Origin: Rotaria macrura
Lineage: Eukaryota > Rotifera > Eurotatoria > Philodinida > Philodinidae
Length of the DNA: 64,000 nucleotides
Assembly (NCBI GenBank): GCA_900239685.1
Contig: OENT01000467.1
Span: 1 to 64,000 of the forward strand
Direction: 5' to 3'
Each line of letters opens with the position of its first letter. Within the stretch, counting starts at the first letter, position 1. Shown one piece after another: positions 51,701 through 64,000 of the stretch. A program made the position numbers and the translations under genes. The notes under the pieces were generated by a model. That model worked only from the letters and a program-made list of their open reading frames with translations, was not told where the DNA came from and searched no databases.

Positions 51701-54700
51701 TCAACAACTATCAATGACGAAAGTTCATCCATTTCAATTTTCAGAAACTACACACAAGTGAAATTCTTTTCTACGGCATTGCTTCAAAAAAAAAGCAATG
51801 AGAGAAACTGAACGACTATTACATTCCGTTTAGGATCATATTTTCCTCATTGCCAGAAATTAATTCATCGAGAAAAACTCAAGTCGAATTTCCGTTCTTT
51901 GTTTATGTCTGTAGCGCTTTAGAATTTTCAAAGAATTATTATAGCAACTATTCAGTTTTCTAGACGGATCATATTTTAGACTTTTCTACTGACCCTTTTG
52001 TGCAAGCACAGCTCTTAGAATGGTTCCGTTAGGTTAATATGAAGCTGCAAATATTCCCTTCGTAGTTGCAGACTCTCCTGATAAAACTAGATTTGTACTC
52101 TATTACTTGAAAAATTCATAACTCGAATAGATTTTCTCGAAAATATTCTCATATATTTTGTTACAGTTATTCTAGTTAGGATCCTTACATGACTAAAGTT
52201 TCATTTAGATATTCCAAAGTATTTTTACCACTAGAGCGCTGCTGTTCTACAGGAAAATTCTATACTGCAATCTGAACAAGATAGTAATTAGAGCGAATCG
52301 TTTCAGGGTGTTTATCTACGCTGTGTGTCTGACTTATAAATAATGCGTATGGTTTTAAACAGATACATATCGAATGAGGAAGCTGCCTTCTAACAATACT
52401 GAGGTAACATCGGCAAATATCAAATCAGTTTTCAAATGCGACAATGTTCATTCGACTAGTACTAGAAAATTCTAAAATCGTTTGGTTTTACTAATGTTCA
52501 TTGTCGAGATGTTGAAATATTAATGGATGTTTCGATTGGAGACTGTGCTCCCCTTCAAATCAACTGAGAAGTTAACTTTTCATGTTCTGTCTCAAACTTT
52601 GCATCGACAAAGTTTTCAATCATACGAGTCGATTGGACAACTTGTAAAATTGGTGATATGGCGTATCTCGAGATATTCAGCATTCGAATTTTTCATGTGT
52701 CAGAGTTCATTGCGTTTACGGCTGTAAAGAGGAAGTACTAGAGAATCTAGAGCTTGCGCATTGAACGAGTCCTATGGAAAAATTTGCTCTCGAAATGTCG
52801 TGGGTCAGTAGTACTTGGTACTTGATCTTTCAGGTAACCATAGATTACTATCGAGATAATCAGTAAAACTTCGAAATGCTAGCAATGAACACCTGGAACA
52901 AAAAAAACCATTTTAAACGTTTCTAGTATTTGTTAGTGCTCATCAAATAAATATCGTCTTAAGACAAAAGCGATCTGACGCATCGGGATGTTTCTTCGTA
53001 AATGTAACTACTACTAGCATACGAGGTAGAAAATAACGGTGTGCTATACCATTTGCTGTTTTGGCATAATATAACTATCATTCAGATCAATTCTTTAAAA
53101 TGAAGCGAAACATTTGATGCAGTTTGAAACATGGGATATAATGATTACAAAATCTATTCGAAATCGTACTAACGATTAAACATTGATTCGTCATCGAAAA
53201 ATTTGTCACCATGAAGAATCCTAGCAGGTCAAAAATATTGCTTTCGCTTTGTTGTTTTTGATCACAAAATATTATCAGAAGTATTTTTTGTCCCATAAAT
53301 CACTGATTTCACGCAATTTGCCGTAACGTTAAGTAGGCTACACTAAGCAGCTCGTATTGCTCGTTAAACTAACGGAATAGTTTTGTGAAATAAGAAAATT
53401 TATCTTTCTCGAATGAAGCCAACGATGCTCTTCTTTAGTGAACGATTAACTTGTTCAGTCTCTTGAAAGTATATGCCAATCGTCAGAAGCTTCAGAAGCG
53501 GTTGAGCGAATCAAAGGGCGATCACAATCCACTTTCACTGGAGACGAGCAATGCCGAAAGATTTTATAGTCATTGGTTTATTCGGGACAGGACAAAATTA
53601 TTTCTTACAAATCTGTAAACTTTTAAGACACGTTTACAGAGTCATTCTAGACAGCAAAAACCTATTTTATACACACCGTATTTCAGTAGTGGCTTTTTAG
53701 AACATGAAATAATTGAATTCTGTCACAATTTAGCGTTATCGTCGAACAGAATTCAAAGTCTTATCAAAGAATTTTTCATCGCATGTCCTTCGTTTTAATA
53801 GTTCAACTTACGATTTCTTACTAATTCTTTTCTATGAATCTCTGAATGAGGAGTTTCTCCAGCTGCTACATCAAGTGAACGACAATCTGTATTATTAGCC
53901 GTTGCAGAATTAATCAGTTGATCATGTCGAGCAGGATTTTGTAATGTACTTTGTTCAACATTCCTTTGGTCTTCTTGACATAAGAAAAGAAAGACACTTT
54001 CTAAGCTCTAAAAATAAAATGAGATGCTTTTTCTTTGTTAGTTTTCGGGCCCATGTTATATTCAAATATATAAACAAACCTCTTGCCTGTACCTAGTCAA
54101 TAAGTTTGTCGGTGGATCTTCAATCAGCATTCTCCCGTTTCTCATAAGACCAACCTAGAAGGAAAATTTCTAATCAAACCAAGAAAAACCAATACGATCA
54201 ATATCTCATTACTCGATTAGCATTTCTCGCTTCTTCAATGTAATGAGTTGTTATTATAATTGTCGTCTTCCTTTCTCTTGATATTTGTGTAAGATGTTCC
54301 CAAATTCTAAAATAGAACAAAAGAAATAAAAGCACTCCAATCGGTTGAGAAGAAACCGAACAACAAACGTGTTTCGAAGAAGAGGATCGAGACCAACAGT
54401 TGGCTCATCAAGTAGTAGCAATTGAGGTTCTTGGAGTAAAGCGCAGGCTAATGATACACGACGTTGTTGACCACCGCTGAACAATAATGTAAAGAAATAA
54501 ATTCCTTCCATATTGGAAGTCGTCTGACAAACCTGAGTTGACAAATTTTTTTGGTGCGTGAAGTGAGTTGGAGAAGGACACGAAGTTCTCGTTCTCGTGC
54601 TAAAAACTTTTCTCTCTGCATGTTATGAAGACGACCAAAATAATGAAGCATTTCAGATATGGAAAAATCCGTATAGAGTGCTGTTTCTTGTGGCATAAAA

Positions 54701-55066
54701 CCTACTGCTCGACCCGGTACTTGATGACCACGACTACCGGGTCGTTCACCTAAGACAGTAATGTTACCACGATTTAATTGTAAACGACCGACTATACATC
54801 TTAACAATGTTGTTTTTCCACATCCAGATGGGCCCAACAAACCATATCTATATACAAGTCTATAGGTGTATTATAAAAATGATTCAAGTTTCTTACATAT
54901 CTCCCTCTGGTACATGAAGAGAAACGTCACGTAAAGCTGTCGTAGACTTCCACCAATGGCCATAGTTTTTCCATGCATGTTCAACATCTACAGCCAAAGG
55001 TTGCTCGTTAAGTAATGCTTGATTACCGGCACGGGTGGTTGTCAATTGATGTTGTTCATCTGGCAT
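45799..55066 (-). CDS. ABC half-transporter, ABCG23/ABCH-like (NBD followed by ABC2-type membrane domain)
   Basis: A complete gene of 724 aa in sixteen exons: 54897-55066, 54533-54847, 54369-54476, 54213-54306, 54080-54154, 53812-54007, 51180-51288, 51052-51116, 50874-50989, 50714-50817, 50588-50658, 46415-46794, 46281-46353, 46136-46222, 45970-46074 and 45799-45905. All junctions are GT...AG and in frame. The nucleotide-binding domain comes first: Walker [10 protein letters not shown] (62-70), Q-loop GFMPQE (Gln110), signature LSGGQQRR (161-168), Walker B LLLLDE (181-186) and H-loop THYIEEA (His219). All catalytic residues are intact, so it should hydrolyse ATP. A linker and an ABC2-type membrane domain follow, with a first helix ([20 protein letters not shown]), a large loop and then about five helices, plus [10 protein letters not shown] near the end. 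It probably works as a dimer. Substrate unknown; subfamily naming (ABCG23 versus ABCH) needs a tree. Confidence 0.93.
46795..50587 (-). other. Unusually long intron 11 (3.8 kb) of the ABC gene
   Basis: Most introns here are 45-70 nt, but this one is 3793 nt. Its bounds are fixed by frame and homology: exon 11 ends at MT plus one base, and exon 12 resumes NQQVSFVMQ. The interior has short open frames on both strands but no recognised gene, transposon end or repeat array. Confidence 0.7.
51289..53811 (-). other. Long intron 6 (2.5 kb) of the ABC gene
   Basis: Donor GTAAGTTG after 53812 and acceptor CTTTAG before 51288. It separates the nucleotide-binding half plus linker from the membrane half of the protein. 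Nothing recognisable was found inside. Confidence 0.7.
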
Positions 55067-55099
55067 GATGATCTTTTCAGTAGGTAATGACGTTTTCTT

Positions 55100-57540
55100 T
55101 TCTATCTGACATAAGTCGTAAACATTATTGTTGTTCTTGTGAAATCTTACGCTTCGAAACCTAGCAACAATCTGAAAATATTTCAATATTTTATAAATGA
55201 TTTTGCCGGTGCATCGTATTTTATTTACTCTTGCTTTGGCAACTATAAGTTTACTGAGAAAAACAGAACAGAATAATATTTTTCATTCACTCAATACTTC
55301 TACGAAAAAAAATCGATGAAATATTTGAAAATAATTCAAATAATACAGGACTCGAAACTCGTTAGGGTTTCTGACTACGCCCGTATTTATTTTTGCTCTA
55401 TTGATAGACCGGAGCAGATGATTTCTTTTTTTTTCAAATTACATCTATAAAAGGAAATTTATTGGTTATATTTAGCATCCAATAAAAACAAGTTTGATTT
55501 AAACCTACGAGTTTTTTTAAATATATTGAAAAAATGTTCGAGAGAAGAAGTGAGAACAAAAGAAAATGTTTTCATCGTAATTCTTAGAACAGAACGTTGT
55601 TTTAAACTAAAATAAAATTTAAAAGAATGATTTCCGTTCTTCAACGATCATTCTCTTTTCCTCTCGTACACAAGTCCGAATTAATCATTGATGCGCGAAA
55701 AAATGAATTTTCTTCAAGACAAACTTGTCAGTTAAAATAATATTAAATTTCACTTCTGCCAAGGTTAGTCACAGCATTGAAGTGATGTTGAAACATTTTT
55801 ATTCTAAAGTACCTAATATTCGACACACTCATTTGAGTGAGACGCATAAATAAATAACATATACTTAAAGTTTTGGCATTTTTCTTTTCAATGAACGATA
55901 TTATTAGGAAGCCTGGATTTCGGCACACGGAATAATCGGTCCGGTCTGAAAGTGATCCCATTGTCTGAAAGACAAATTTGATATTTTAAAATAAATAGCT
56001 AAATATCGTCGTGCTGAGCAGGAAGGCATAGGGCTTTGCAATCTGTTTTAATTTCTACTATAAGTGGTGTGGTCTTCTCAAATAGTCATTATTTCTATGC
56101 AATAAATGCCAACCAAAAAAGTGTAATCTTAGCAGGAGCTCAGGGTGGTTTTAATCCTTTGGTCTATTTTGAGCTTATCATTGTGTTTTCATAAATGTCG
56201 GTAATGATTTGAATTTCTTGACGTTTTTAAGACAGATAAATTCCCCTCTCTCTTGGAATACCTCAAATACACTTGAATACGGAGAAGGAAGAACATTAAT
56301 AAAAACAACAAATGAATTCACAAAATGACAAATGGCACCATTTAGAAAAATCGGAACACGTTTCCACACAGCTGCATGTGTAAGAAAAGGACGTTAATGC
56401 ACATGGGATGTTTAGATGCTGAGAAACGTCTTTCAGTTAGTAATTAGGGAATTTTCGGTTAACAAGTACATGCTTTTGAAATTATCAAGGTTGAATAGCA
56501 TTAGTCTTTTGTCTCATAGATATTAATAGATGAGTAAAAGATACTCAAATGTACTGAAGGTTCCATGAGGACATTCAAAAGTTTTTCTCAACCAAAAACA
56601 CCTATGGATCAGGTACATTTAGCGTCTCGTTACAAACCTGAGACGTAATGAATAACATAATTTTCGAGTTCATCCAGATGTGTGTTCGCTTGCAGAGAGA
56701 TGCTGTGAAGAAGTTAATTGATATTTTCAATGGCTTTAGAAAACGCTAAAATGATGAGTGTTCTCTCGATTATAAATTTGATTTTTTGGAATTAGATTTT
56801 TAAACTTAGTATAATCATTATATTTACTGATATTTTTAAAGTTGAGATTTCCATTGATTTCAAACAAGATTCGTTTACAGATTAAAACTACCATAAGCAA
56901 TTTTTCTGAAAGAGAATAATAGCATCTTGTCTTTATATCACAAGACTGAAGCATACACGTGCATTTTGAAGTGTCGGCGAGACAAAGTTTTTTTTATTGA
57001 AAACTTAATTCCATAGCATATTTGTCGGGATGAAATCGATCAGTTATTTTGCTTCTGTACATAAATTGTTGTTTGTTTTGTGAAATCATTTCTAATGCCT
57101 CCAAAACTAAAGTCAATAAGCTTATATTGACATGATTGTAGTTATAGATAATGAGCGGACTACAAATAAACCATTTCTAAGAATGATATATGTATGACTA
57201 TTGTTGGACTAAAATCAAACCTTTCGCATTCTCGTAATATAAAAGAATGCTTGAAAGATGAACTGCTACCAAACTGTTTCGACGGGAACACACCAGTTCG
57301 CTCACGGGTGTAGCGTTCTCTGCGTTCTAGAAAATGAGAGATTCATCAATTCTCAATCCATGAAAATTCTGGATTGAAAGGTTGAAATCAAACTATCGTG
57401 AGAGTTTCCGAAGCGTTTAGTTTTGAGAAAACTTGCATCTTTACAATAACATGACAATACACCGGAATCGAATTTAAATGATTCGGTGTTTGTGAGTTTC
57501 GTCATCATAAGTTCTTTGAATCAGACAGATAGGAGTGATG
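55100..57540. other. Intergenic upstream of the ABC gene, no gene seen
   Basis: AT-rich. An open frame continues upstream of the ABC start codon to about 55186 but lacks another good start, so it is probably 5' leader. No other supported feature. Confidence 0.45.
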
Positions 57541-57550
57541 AACGAACCAA

Positions 57551-58564
57551 TCATTGTGGGTTAGATTCATTGTACAACTGGGATTCAGCTAAATCAATAT
57601 CTGGTTACTATCAAGAATCTGGTCGAGTTGGACGTGATGGAAAATGATTGAATTGTCGAAAGTGTTGCTCAACATGTGCATGATGAGATAGATACACAGT
57701 GATTAGTCAAGAAATCAATGGAAAGATGAAAACGGGTCTTTAAAAATCAAATATAAGTCTTTTGCTTGCATGCGTAGTATTGTAGAAACTCGTTAACGAA
57801 GAAAAAAACATCAATGTTGAACGATGTTAATTCTCTTGTTCAGTATTGCTAAGAAGCCTATTATGTTTCGATAGATGTGAAACATATCAATATGAAATGA
57901 CTTCATTTTGTTTTTATAAAGATGTCGAAATTTGGTTAAATGTAATTACTTTGGTAATGCACCAATGAAACCATGTGTCACGTACATGTGTGTACACAAT
58001 GCAAATTAGTTTCACCTAAGTTACAAGATTAAAAAGTAGAAATGTTTTCTTCTTGTTTGAATTAAAAACATACGAAATGCTTATTTTTAGAGAGAAAAAT
58101 TCGATGAAAAATTATATCGTCGTTCTAAAAGTCGTATTATGTATCGTAATGAAGACAGTAAAGAACATTAGGGAGGCGACCGAGCTCGAAATCGACGTGA
58201 TGAACGTGAATATAGTGATACGAATGATGAATACTGACGAGATGATGACATTGAAAGAGCAAAATCAGATAAAAATCTCGTACTCAACGAGCTTGAACAA
58301 CGTGAAGAAGTAAGATAAAGTTTCAGTTCTTTTCGACTCAATGCGAAACAATTATCTCTCTCTCGCTCTAAGCCATCGGAAATCAAACCAAAAACTTGGA
58401 TGACAGCTAGTACCCATTGTCCATTGATTCGTGCAATTAATCGAAGGATTCCTAATTTCAAAGTTCAAATTCGTGAACACTTCTGTCGTAAATTACAAGA
58501 AGCATTATTGGAAAATATTGAAAAACATTTTGCAACCGACTATGAACAGCCAATTACACGCTAA
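57551..58564 (+). pseudogene. RECQL5: Decayed RECQL5 helicase fragment
   Basis: Pieces of RecQ-like helicase 5 lie in the correct order on the plus strand. At 57560-57644 the reading VRFIVQ, then after a 1-nt frameshift at 57578 WDSAKSISGYYQESGRVGRDGK, matches RecQ helicase motif VI, followed at once by a TGA stop (57645). At about 57920-57990 the reading CRNLVKCNYFGNAP and a damaged Cys cluster match the zinc-binding region. From about 58092 an Arg/Asp/Glu-rich stretch is broken by TAG (58169), TGA (58235) and TAA (58316). It ends with HCPLIRAINRRIPNFKVQIR and EHFCRKLQEALLEN, matching the conserved CPL...RRIP segment just after the helicase core of RECQL5, and a stop at 58562. The N-terminal helicase domain is not found. 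The copy is non-functional. Confidence 0.75.
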
Positions 58565-58569
58565 TTATA

Positions 58570-59660
58570 AAAAGCGCAATTCAAAATAGAGTCTCCATCA
58601 AACATTTGATGAATAATTACCTTTAGTCAAGCATTAGTATTATGTCCATGCACTGACTATTGGTTAATTCAAAGGATTGAAATCATCAGTGGCTTTTACA
58701 AAAATCTATGTTCCAAAGTCAACGAATATAAATAATAGAGATCTCATATTTGAAAGAGACTTTGTTCGAAGCTACTAAACATCCGAAAACGAACCTGCTG
58801 CGATTGAATGTCGGCTGTCTTGTTTCGGATCAATTGTTTGATAAAAAAACCGACTGCACAATTACGATTGGTATATATTCAAATATCTTTGCTGTTAGTC
58901 AGTATGCCTAGTTGGAATAAGTGCTTAAACCATGAGAACTCCGAGTTTTTTAGTCACATTATAAATATGAATCATAGGATTTTTAGGATCACTATTTTTT
59001 CGGAGTAGGATGTGAGCATGGGGGCGCGGGGGAGGGGGGGCAGAGCAATAACCGATAGGTTTTTTTCAAAATCGGTGCCTGGTCTCAACCGTTAGACTCT
59101 ACCGGTCTGTAGCTTCACATGAGTCACAGTTCATTATTTTCGTACAATACGGCATATATCAATATTCCAACGAATCATGCTAACCTCGGAATCACTAGAG
59201 ATAGTATACTTAAGGCTTCCGTGCCATTGTTGAAATGATGTTTTGAAGCATGATTTTCAATGAATGTTAAAATCAAGGTGGAAGCATTGGACTTGAAACT
59301 TCCCCGTCGGACTCTCAGTTGTTTCCTTCTCGGTGGAAGCACACAACGAGACAATTGCTTTCATCGTTCTAATTTCCTTCGGAAGTCGTTATGCAGATAC
59401 CGTCGTTTTTGCAACGCAGCGACACAGATTTTGATGTATCCAGAGGCTTATAGTGGATTTAATACCATGCTGCATTTTGGACTCTTACTGATTTATCCAT
59501 TTAAATGGCAAAATTTAGTCTCATAGGTTCCTCGCATAGTCATAGTATCTCTAATGTGTTTCATATTCGAGTTCTACAAGGATTGTACTAAGAGCTTGGT
59601 TTTCCCTCTTTAAGTAACTGTAGTTTGATATCAAATAACATAGGTATATAGGGTGTGAGT
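58570..59660. other. Intergenic, no gene seen
   Basis: Follows the RECQL5 remnant. Contains a short G-rich tract (59018-59042). No supported gene. Confidence 0.45.
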
Positions 59661-59679
59661 GCGAGTAAGTTATATCTTC

Positions 59680-59960
59680 TCAGATGAATGAATCCGATCG
59701 AATCTTCAGATCCGATGAAATCCTATGTGAATCCGGGCTGTGGAAATAGTAACGGATCCGACGGGAGAAACCTATTTTCTTATTTTTGTACGAATTAGTA
59801 TCTAATCCCAATAGTAGAGGCCTGTTTGATCGTACAATGAAATCCAATCGGATTCCAATAGTAGGATTCGAGAAAACCCAATACTAGGGATCTGAACGTC
59901 GGATCACAACCAGGAATCCGATGGGATTTCGTCGGATTAGAGAAACTCCGCTGTATCCAA
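59680..59960. repeat. Cluster of GGATCCGAT/AATCCGATGGGATT motifs
   Basis: Variants of AATCCGAT, GGATCCGA and CCGATGGGATT occur about ten times in both orientations within 280 bp. This is another instance of the short-motif clusters seen in the hAT-like elements of this window. Clear terminal inverted repeats and a target duplication were not found, so the exact limits are uncertain. Confidence 0.4.
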
Positions 59961-59969
59961 CTAAAAAAC

Positions 59970-61400
59970 TGATGAGAAAAGGCATCATTTCTGGGATTAG
60001 AGTCGTTCGTCTCACCACAGAGCCAAAAGTAGTTCACTGTAAGGTATGCTGATAAACGGTTCTTTTTCTTACAGATTTCTGTGAAAAGAAAAATAGTCTT
60101 CTGAGAAAGTCTTATATCACATGAAAAGTGGCTTTTAAAAACTTTTCACTGTTCAATGTAGCACGGCAATTTTCTGAAGCATCCGATTGTTTTAATTGTA
60201 AAAATATCCATGAAACCTTTCTTTTCAGAAAAGAGCCTATGACTAAAATCCACGAGTAATTCTGGACATATCAGCACCCGAACAGAAAAATCCAACTAAA
60301 TCAAACTTGAGAACAGTGGTTATCGTACTCGGACGGATTTTATCGGAGTCAACTATTACAATAGACCTTGCAGAGGGTTTTGCTCGTTGCCAAGTCCCCA
60401 ATCATGAAACAGTTTGAACAAAAATAGATCAGTTGACGTCTATATACTTGAGACAGTTTTGAGAAACGTTCTTGTTCATCGCAAAACTGCTGCTAGCACA
60501 TTTTGGGGTCGGATCAAACATGTGCTTTCTGCTAATGTAGAACAATAATAGGATACATATCTTAGCAACTAAAACAGCGTACTGATGAAATTTCTCTTTC
60601 CATCCAACGTTGAGAAAATTAAAAGAATTTTACGTTAAAAAATAAATGCCGAGAAAATATCTGCGATAGATATGAATTGACACAGTTTTCAATTCGGACT
60701 CAGATTATGATTTTAGTTCCAATTGAGTGATTCACTTTTCTAGATGAAATCTCTATTGAATGACATGTGCGGAAGGGGATTTACACATGTCTCATCGAAT
60801 GAACATAGTAAAAAATGTTTTAAATCATAGTTTTTCCAAAACAATCACGATAGAAATAATCGAATGAAAATTAAAAGAACATATGGCTTAAAATTGTGAC
60901 ATTCTTTAGAATATCTTTGATTCAAAGGTACAGTTTCGTAATAGAGTTGTACGCAGAATTCGCCTTTGATTTCTCGTGCTCTTTCGAATAAGACGTGACC
61001 CAATCATAGCCGACTAAGAGCCTTGATTATGCACTCTAAGTAGCGAACCTAGTTTTTTTCCTGGACTTTAAGCCTCGATTCTCATTATGATGTATTCAAC
61101 TGCTTCAAAGCAAATCATACGAGTCATAAAGAGTTGTTGAATAAGGAATTTTTTGATGAGAAAATAATCTATTCACTTTATATTTTCATACGATTGACAA
61201 TCTCGATCGACTGACGAGAATATAGAATTTGAGTTTTCTTGTAGATTTTAGGGGCACGTGTTTTGTATGATTTGTTGGTGTCGATAAGATCTCGCGTGGA
61301 GCTAGACCTATTATGACTGTCTGCACTACAGACATTGATTTATGTACGATGGTGATAGTTGACCAAGACAAGTTTTATTGGTTCAATCCATCATCCAATA
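59970..61400. other. Intergenic upstream of the TRMT10C-like gene
   Basis: May hold an unidentified first exon of the TRMT10C-like gene. No open segment with a good start and donor could be chosen. Nothing else is recognised. Confidence 0.4.
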
Positions 61401-61476
61401 AAAAGAATAGATCCATCTGGTTCGTTCATTGACATTAATATTAAAAAGCGAAATAAGAGAAAGAATAAAAGCAGTA

Positions 61477-62677
61477 ATGCTTCCCTATCGTGGATGGGAG
61501 CAGATAGTCAAAACCAAAACCAAACCTTCAACAGTTAATTCCATCCTTCGATGGACACTTCTTCGTCACGTAACTCAATCGCTTGACGAAATCAATGATG
61601 AAAATACGAAAAAGAATATCCTTCGAGAAGAAATGTCTTGGTTAAATAAATATTGGATTCAGCCTGTGCCCAAGTTGAAAATCGCTCCAAAGTATTGGGA
61701 AAAACTTTTCACAAGTAAATCACTTTTCGTTCGACGTGATATTTATGAGTAAGTTATATGAATAGAAACGAATTATTTATTGTTTTGAATATATTCACTT
61801 AAAAAGATATCTATCTGATGAAGAAGCACGAAGAGAACGTCATCGATTACGCATGGAAAAACGAAGAGAACTGATTGCTGCTATGTCAGACTCAATCCCA
61901 TCGGATACTCTTTTTCATAAAACCATATTTGCTACAATAGAAATGAAATACAATCCCGAACGTTGGCTCGATCTTCAAACACTAGCAAGGGCAGCTCGAC
62001 TCGGAGATTTTTTTGTTGTTGATGGTGGTTTCGAGTTTGCTCATGCTCGCCATTCATATTTTTCATCACTTATTCAAAGAGTTTTTCGGTGTTTTAAAGA
62101 TATTCATCGTTTTCATTCGCCAGCTTACATTATCATCAGTGATCTTTCGCATAACTTTCAAACGTCTCATACTCTATTACCTCATGAACATTCGACGTAT
62201 TTTCATTCAACGAGAGATTTGTACATTGATTTATTTGACAAAGATCGTTTCATTTATTTGACACCTGATTCGCCAAATGAAATGACACATTTCGATCATG
62301 ATGCTGTTTATATTCTTGGTGGAATTTATGATGATGAAAATAAAGAACCGTTGACGTATCAAAAAGCTGTCCGACAAAATATTCGCCATGAAAAATTACC
62401 GCTAGACAAATATCTAACGTAAGACTCATCTTTATTGAACTATGCAAATCGTAGTTGACTTTTTTATAATTTTCTCCGTCTTAGATTTCATTCGACGTCG
62501 AGCCGGGCATTAGCCTTTCATGAAGTTTATAATATTTTATTAACATTAAAACACACTAATAATAATTGGGTAAAAGCATTTCGTTACGTTCCGAAGAGAA
62601 AAATAGCTTCTCGAATTGAAGAACAAGACGACGGAAATGAAGAAGATCAAGAAATTGACTCGTTGGAATCTTCATAA
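61477..62677 (+). CDS. TRMT10C/MRPP1-like tRNA (m1R9) methyltransferase, SPOUT fold
   Basis: Three exons, 61477-61748, 61807-62418 and 62485-62677, give 358 aa from the first in-frame Met. TRM10-family enzymes methylate N1 of purine 9 in tRNA; the TRMT10C branch is a subunit of mitochondrial RNase P. Recognised parts: a basic helical stretch with YLSDEEARRERHRLRMEKRR, then the SPOUT domain with VYILGGIYDDENKEPLTYQK (the cofactor-binding knot), NIRHEKLPLDKYL, the helix around VYNILLTLKHTNNNW and RYVPKRK, and an acidic tail. The segment FIYLTPDSPNEMTHFDHDA is also typical of the mitochondrial branch. The same frame stays open upstream to 61411 without an ATG, so a 5' exon carrying a targeting sequence may be missing from this model. 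AATAAA is at 62730. Confidence 0.85.
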
Positions 62678-62739
62678 CACAGTAGTTTACATCAAGCTGT
62701 CTGTTGTTCTTCTTTTCAAACAAATTATCAATAAACTTC

Positions 62740-64000
62740 TGTATCAAGTTTCCGGCGATGTATACGTAGATAGATTCGAATAAAATCGAAGCAGCGCCTT
62801 CTACGCCATTGTAGGTGTGTTCGACATTTTACGTTGCACACTTCTGAGAGAAAATAAAATCTAAACTATTCCAGAACCTTCCGAGAAAAGTCTAGCAATC
62901 GAATAAATATGTCGGGAAACATAGTTCAACGGTTCTATGAAAATGTAGAAAGAAAAAATTAATGGGGTTAGGCGTTGATTGCTAGAAAGGCTGAATATGA
63001 AATATCGGAGATCTCGAAAGTTTGCAAAACAAAAATAAACAACGATTGCACCAAACTAAGATACATCTGTATTCGTAGAGACATTGAAGCCCCTTGTGTT
63101 CATATGAAAAGAGTTAGAATCTAAATTTATTTTACTCATGCACAGAGCCAAGGATGATCTCTAAAATCTAGCTCAACACGTTGAGTATCAATTGTTTCAA
63201 ACGACTCGAGTTGACTCATCACCAAGGTACAATTAGGAATTCTTCGATATCGCAACAATGGGTGTGTTGTAAAGCTTCGAACTGTGACAGAAATGTTGTG
63301 AGGTTATACTACTTGGATTTCCAAAAACAAGTTGAAGTCAAGATGATGTTGTTGCTCGGCATTATTTAAGTTCGTATAAGACTAGATAAATTGCATATTT
63401 TGCATCATTTTAGAACGATTTTCAGTCTTACGAGTGTTCATCATTTTCACCAAAAATCGTACAACTTAATTCTTTTAGTTTTTAACATGTTTTGTTGATC
63501 ACTCCGGATATTAAGAATGCTGGACGATTGATTTTCGTACAGCTCATAGTGCCTAAAATCCGTTTCTGAATTAAAAATTGGTCTCTTTTCCTTAGTCAGT
63601 AGAATCCACATTAAAGCAAGAAAATTTGGGAAAACATTTAGCGTACTATGTTGTATCAATAAACATACGTGGACACGTTAATTCGTTTAACGTCATTTCA
63701 TAAAAAATGATTGAGTTTGAATATGTAATAATGCCGACAAAATCTATGTTGAGCGGCAGATGAAAAGTTTTTTCGGTCGTGATCGATGTGCGTATCGGCT
63801 GAGTTAGCCAACCGTTGAATAAAACATCGAAAATATGCCATGAAACCCTCACTCCATCCTATTTAGCTTGGAACGAAAATGATAAAATTTATTTTAATCA
63901 AAATATTCATTAACAGATGCGGTGTTCGATAGTTTTACTACATATTTTTTTAGTAAGCATTGAAACCTTACACGTTTAAACATTGCGAAAACGAGTATTA
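62740..64000. other. Intergenic, no gene seen
   Basis: AT-rich sequence to the window end with short open frames only. Nothing supported. Confidence 0.45.

Noticed and set aside
1-64000. tRNA, rRNA or CRISPR features
   Set aside because: No A/B-box pairs, rRNA-like blocks or spaced direct-repeat arrays were recognised. A covariance-model scan was not possible here.

Overview
This window looks like animal (metazoan) nuclear DNA, AT-rich, with short introns (mostly 45-70 nt, GT...AG) and no bacterial-style operons. My best guess is a bdelloid rotifer or a close relative. This rests on the compact introns, on the style of a discoidin-like protein at 5.1-5.8 kb that resembles families I associate with bdelloids, and on a RECQL5 copy decaying next to intact genes. 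I cannot name the species, and the rotifer call is inference.

Genes are unevenly spread. 0-5.8 kb holds a 16-bp tandem repeat, a PIF/Harbinger-type MITE, some unrecognised exon-like segments and a frameshifted discoidin-like ORF. 6.5-7.3 kb is a hAT-type MITE with perfect 8-bp target duplications. 14.46-16.17 kb is a complete six-exon gene for a Gly/Ala-rich and Pro-rich protein with an EF-hand at each end. 16.3-27 kb is gene-poor and carries further repeat elements. 27.0-37.3 kb (minus strand) holds three paralogous two-exon genes for small acidic proteins of unknown function.

37.7-55.1 kb is the conserved core. It contains TSG101 (ESCRT-I, six exons, minus), a single-pass membrane protein (minus), a complete SLCO/OATP transporter (six exons, minus) and a complete ABC half-transporter of the ABCG23/ABCH kind (sixteen exons, minus). 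A complete SUMF2-like gene (four exons, plus) lies wholly inside intron 2 of the OATP gene. 57.55-58.56 kb carries a decayed RECQL5 helicase fragment, and 61.4-62.7 kb a TRMT10C/MRPP1-like tRNA methyltransferase gene (plus).

The genes do not form one pathway. TSG101 acts in endosomal sorting, OATP and the ABC protein in membrane transport, the SUMF2-like protein in the ER lumen, and the TRMT10C-like protein probably in mitochondrial tRNA processing. All splice models were assembled by eye from reading frame, splice consensus and family similarity. Boundaries should be within a base or two but have not been checked against transcripts.
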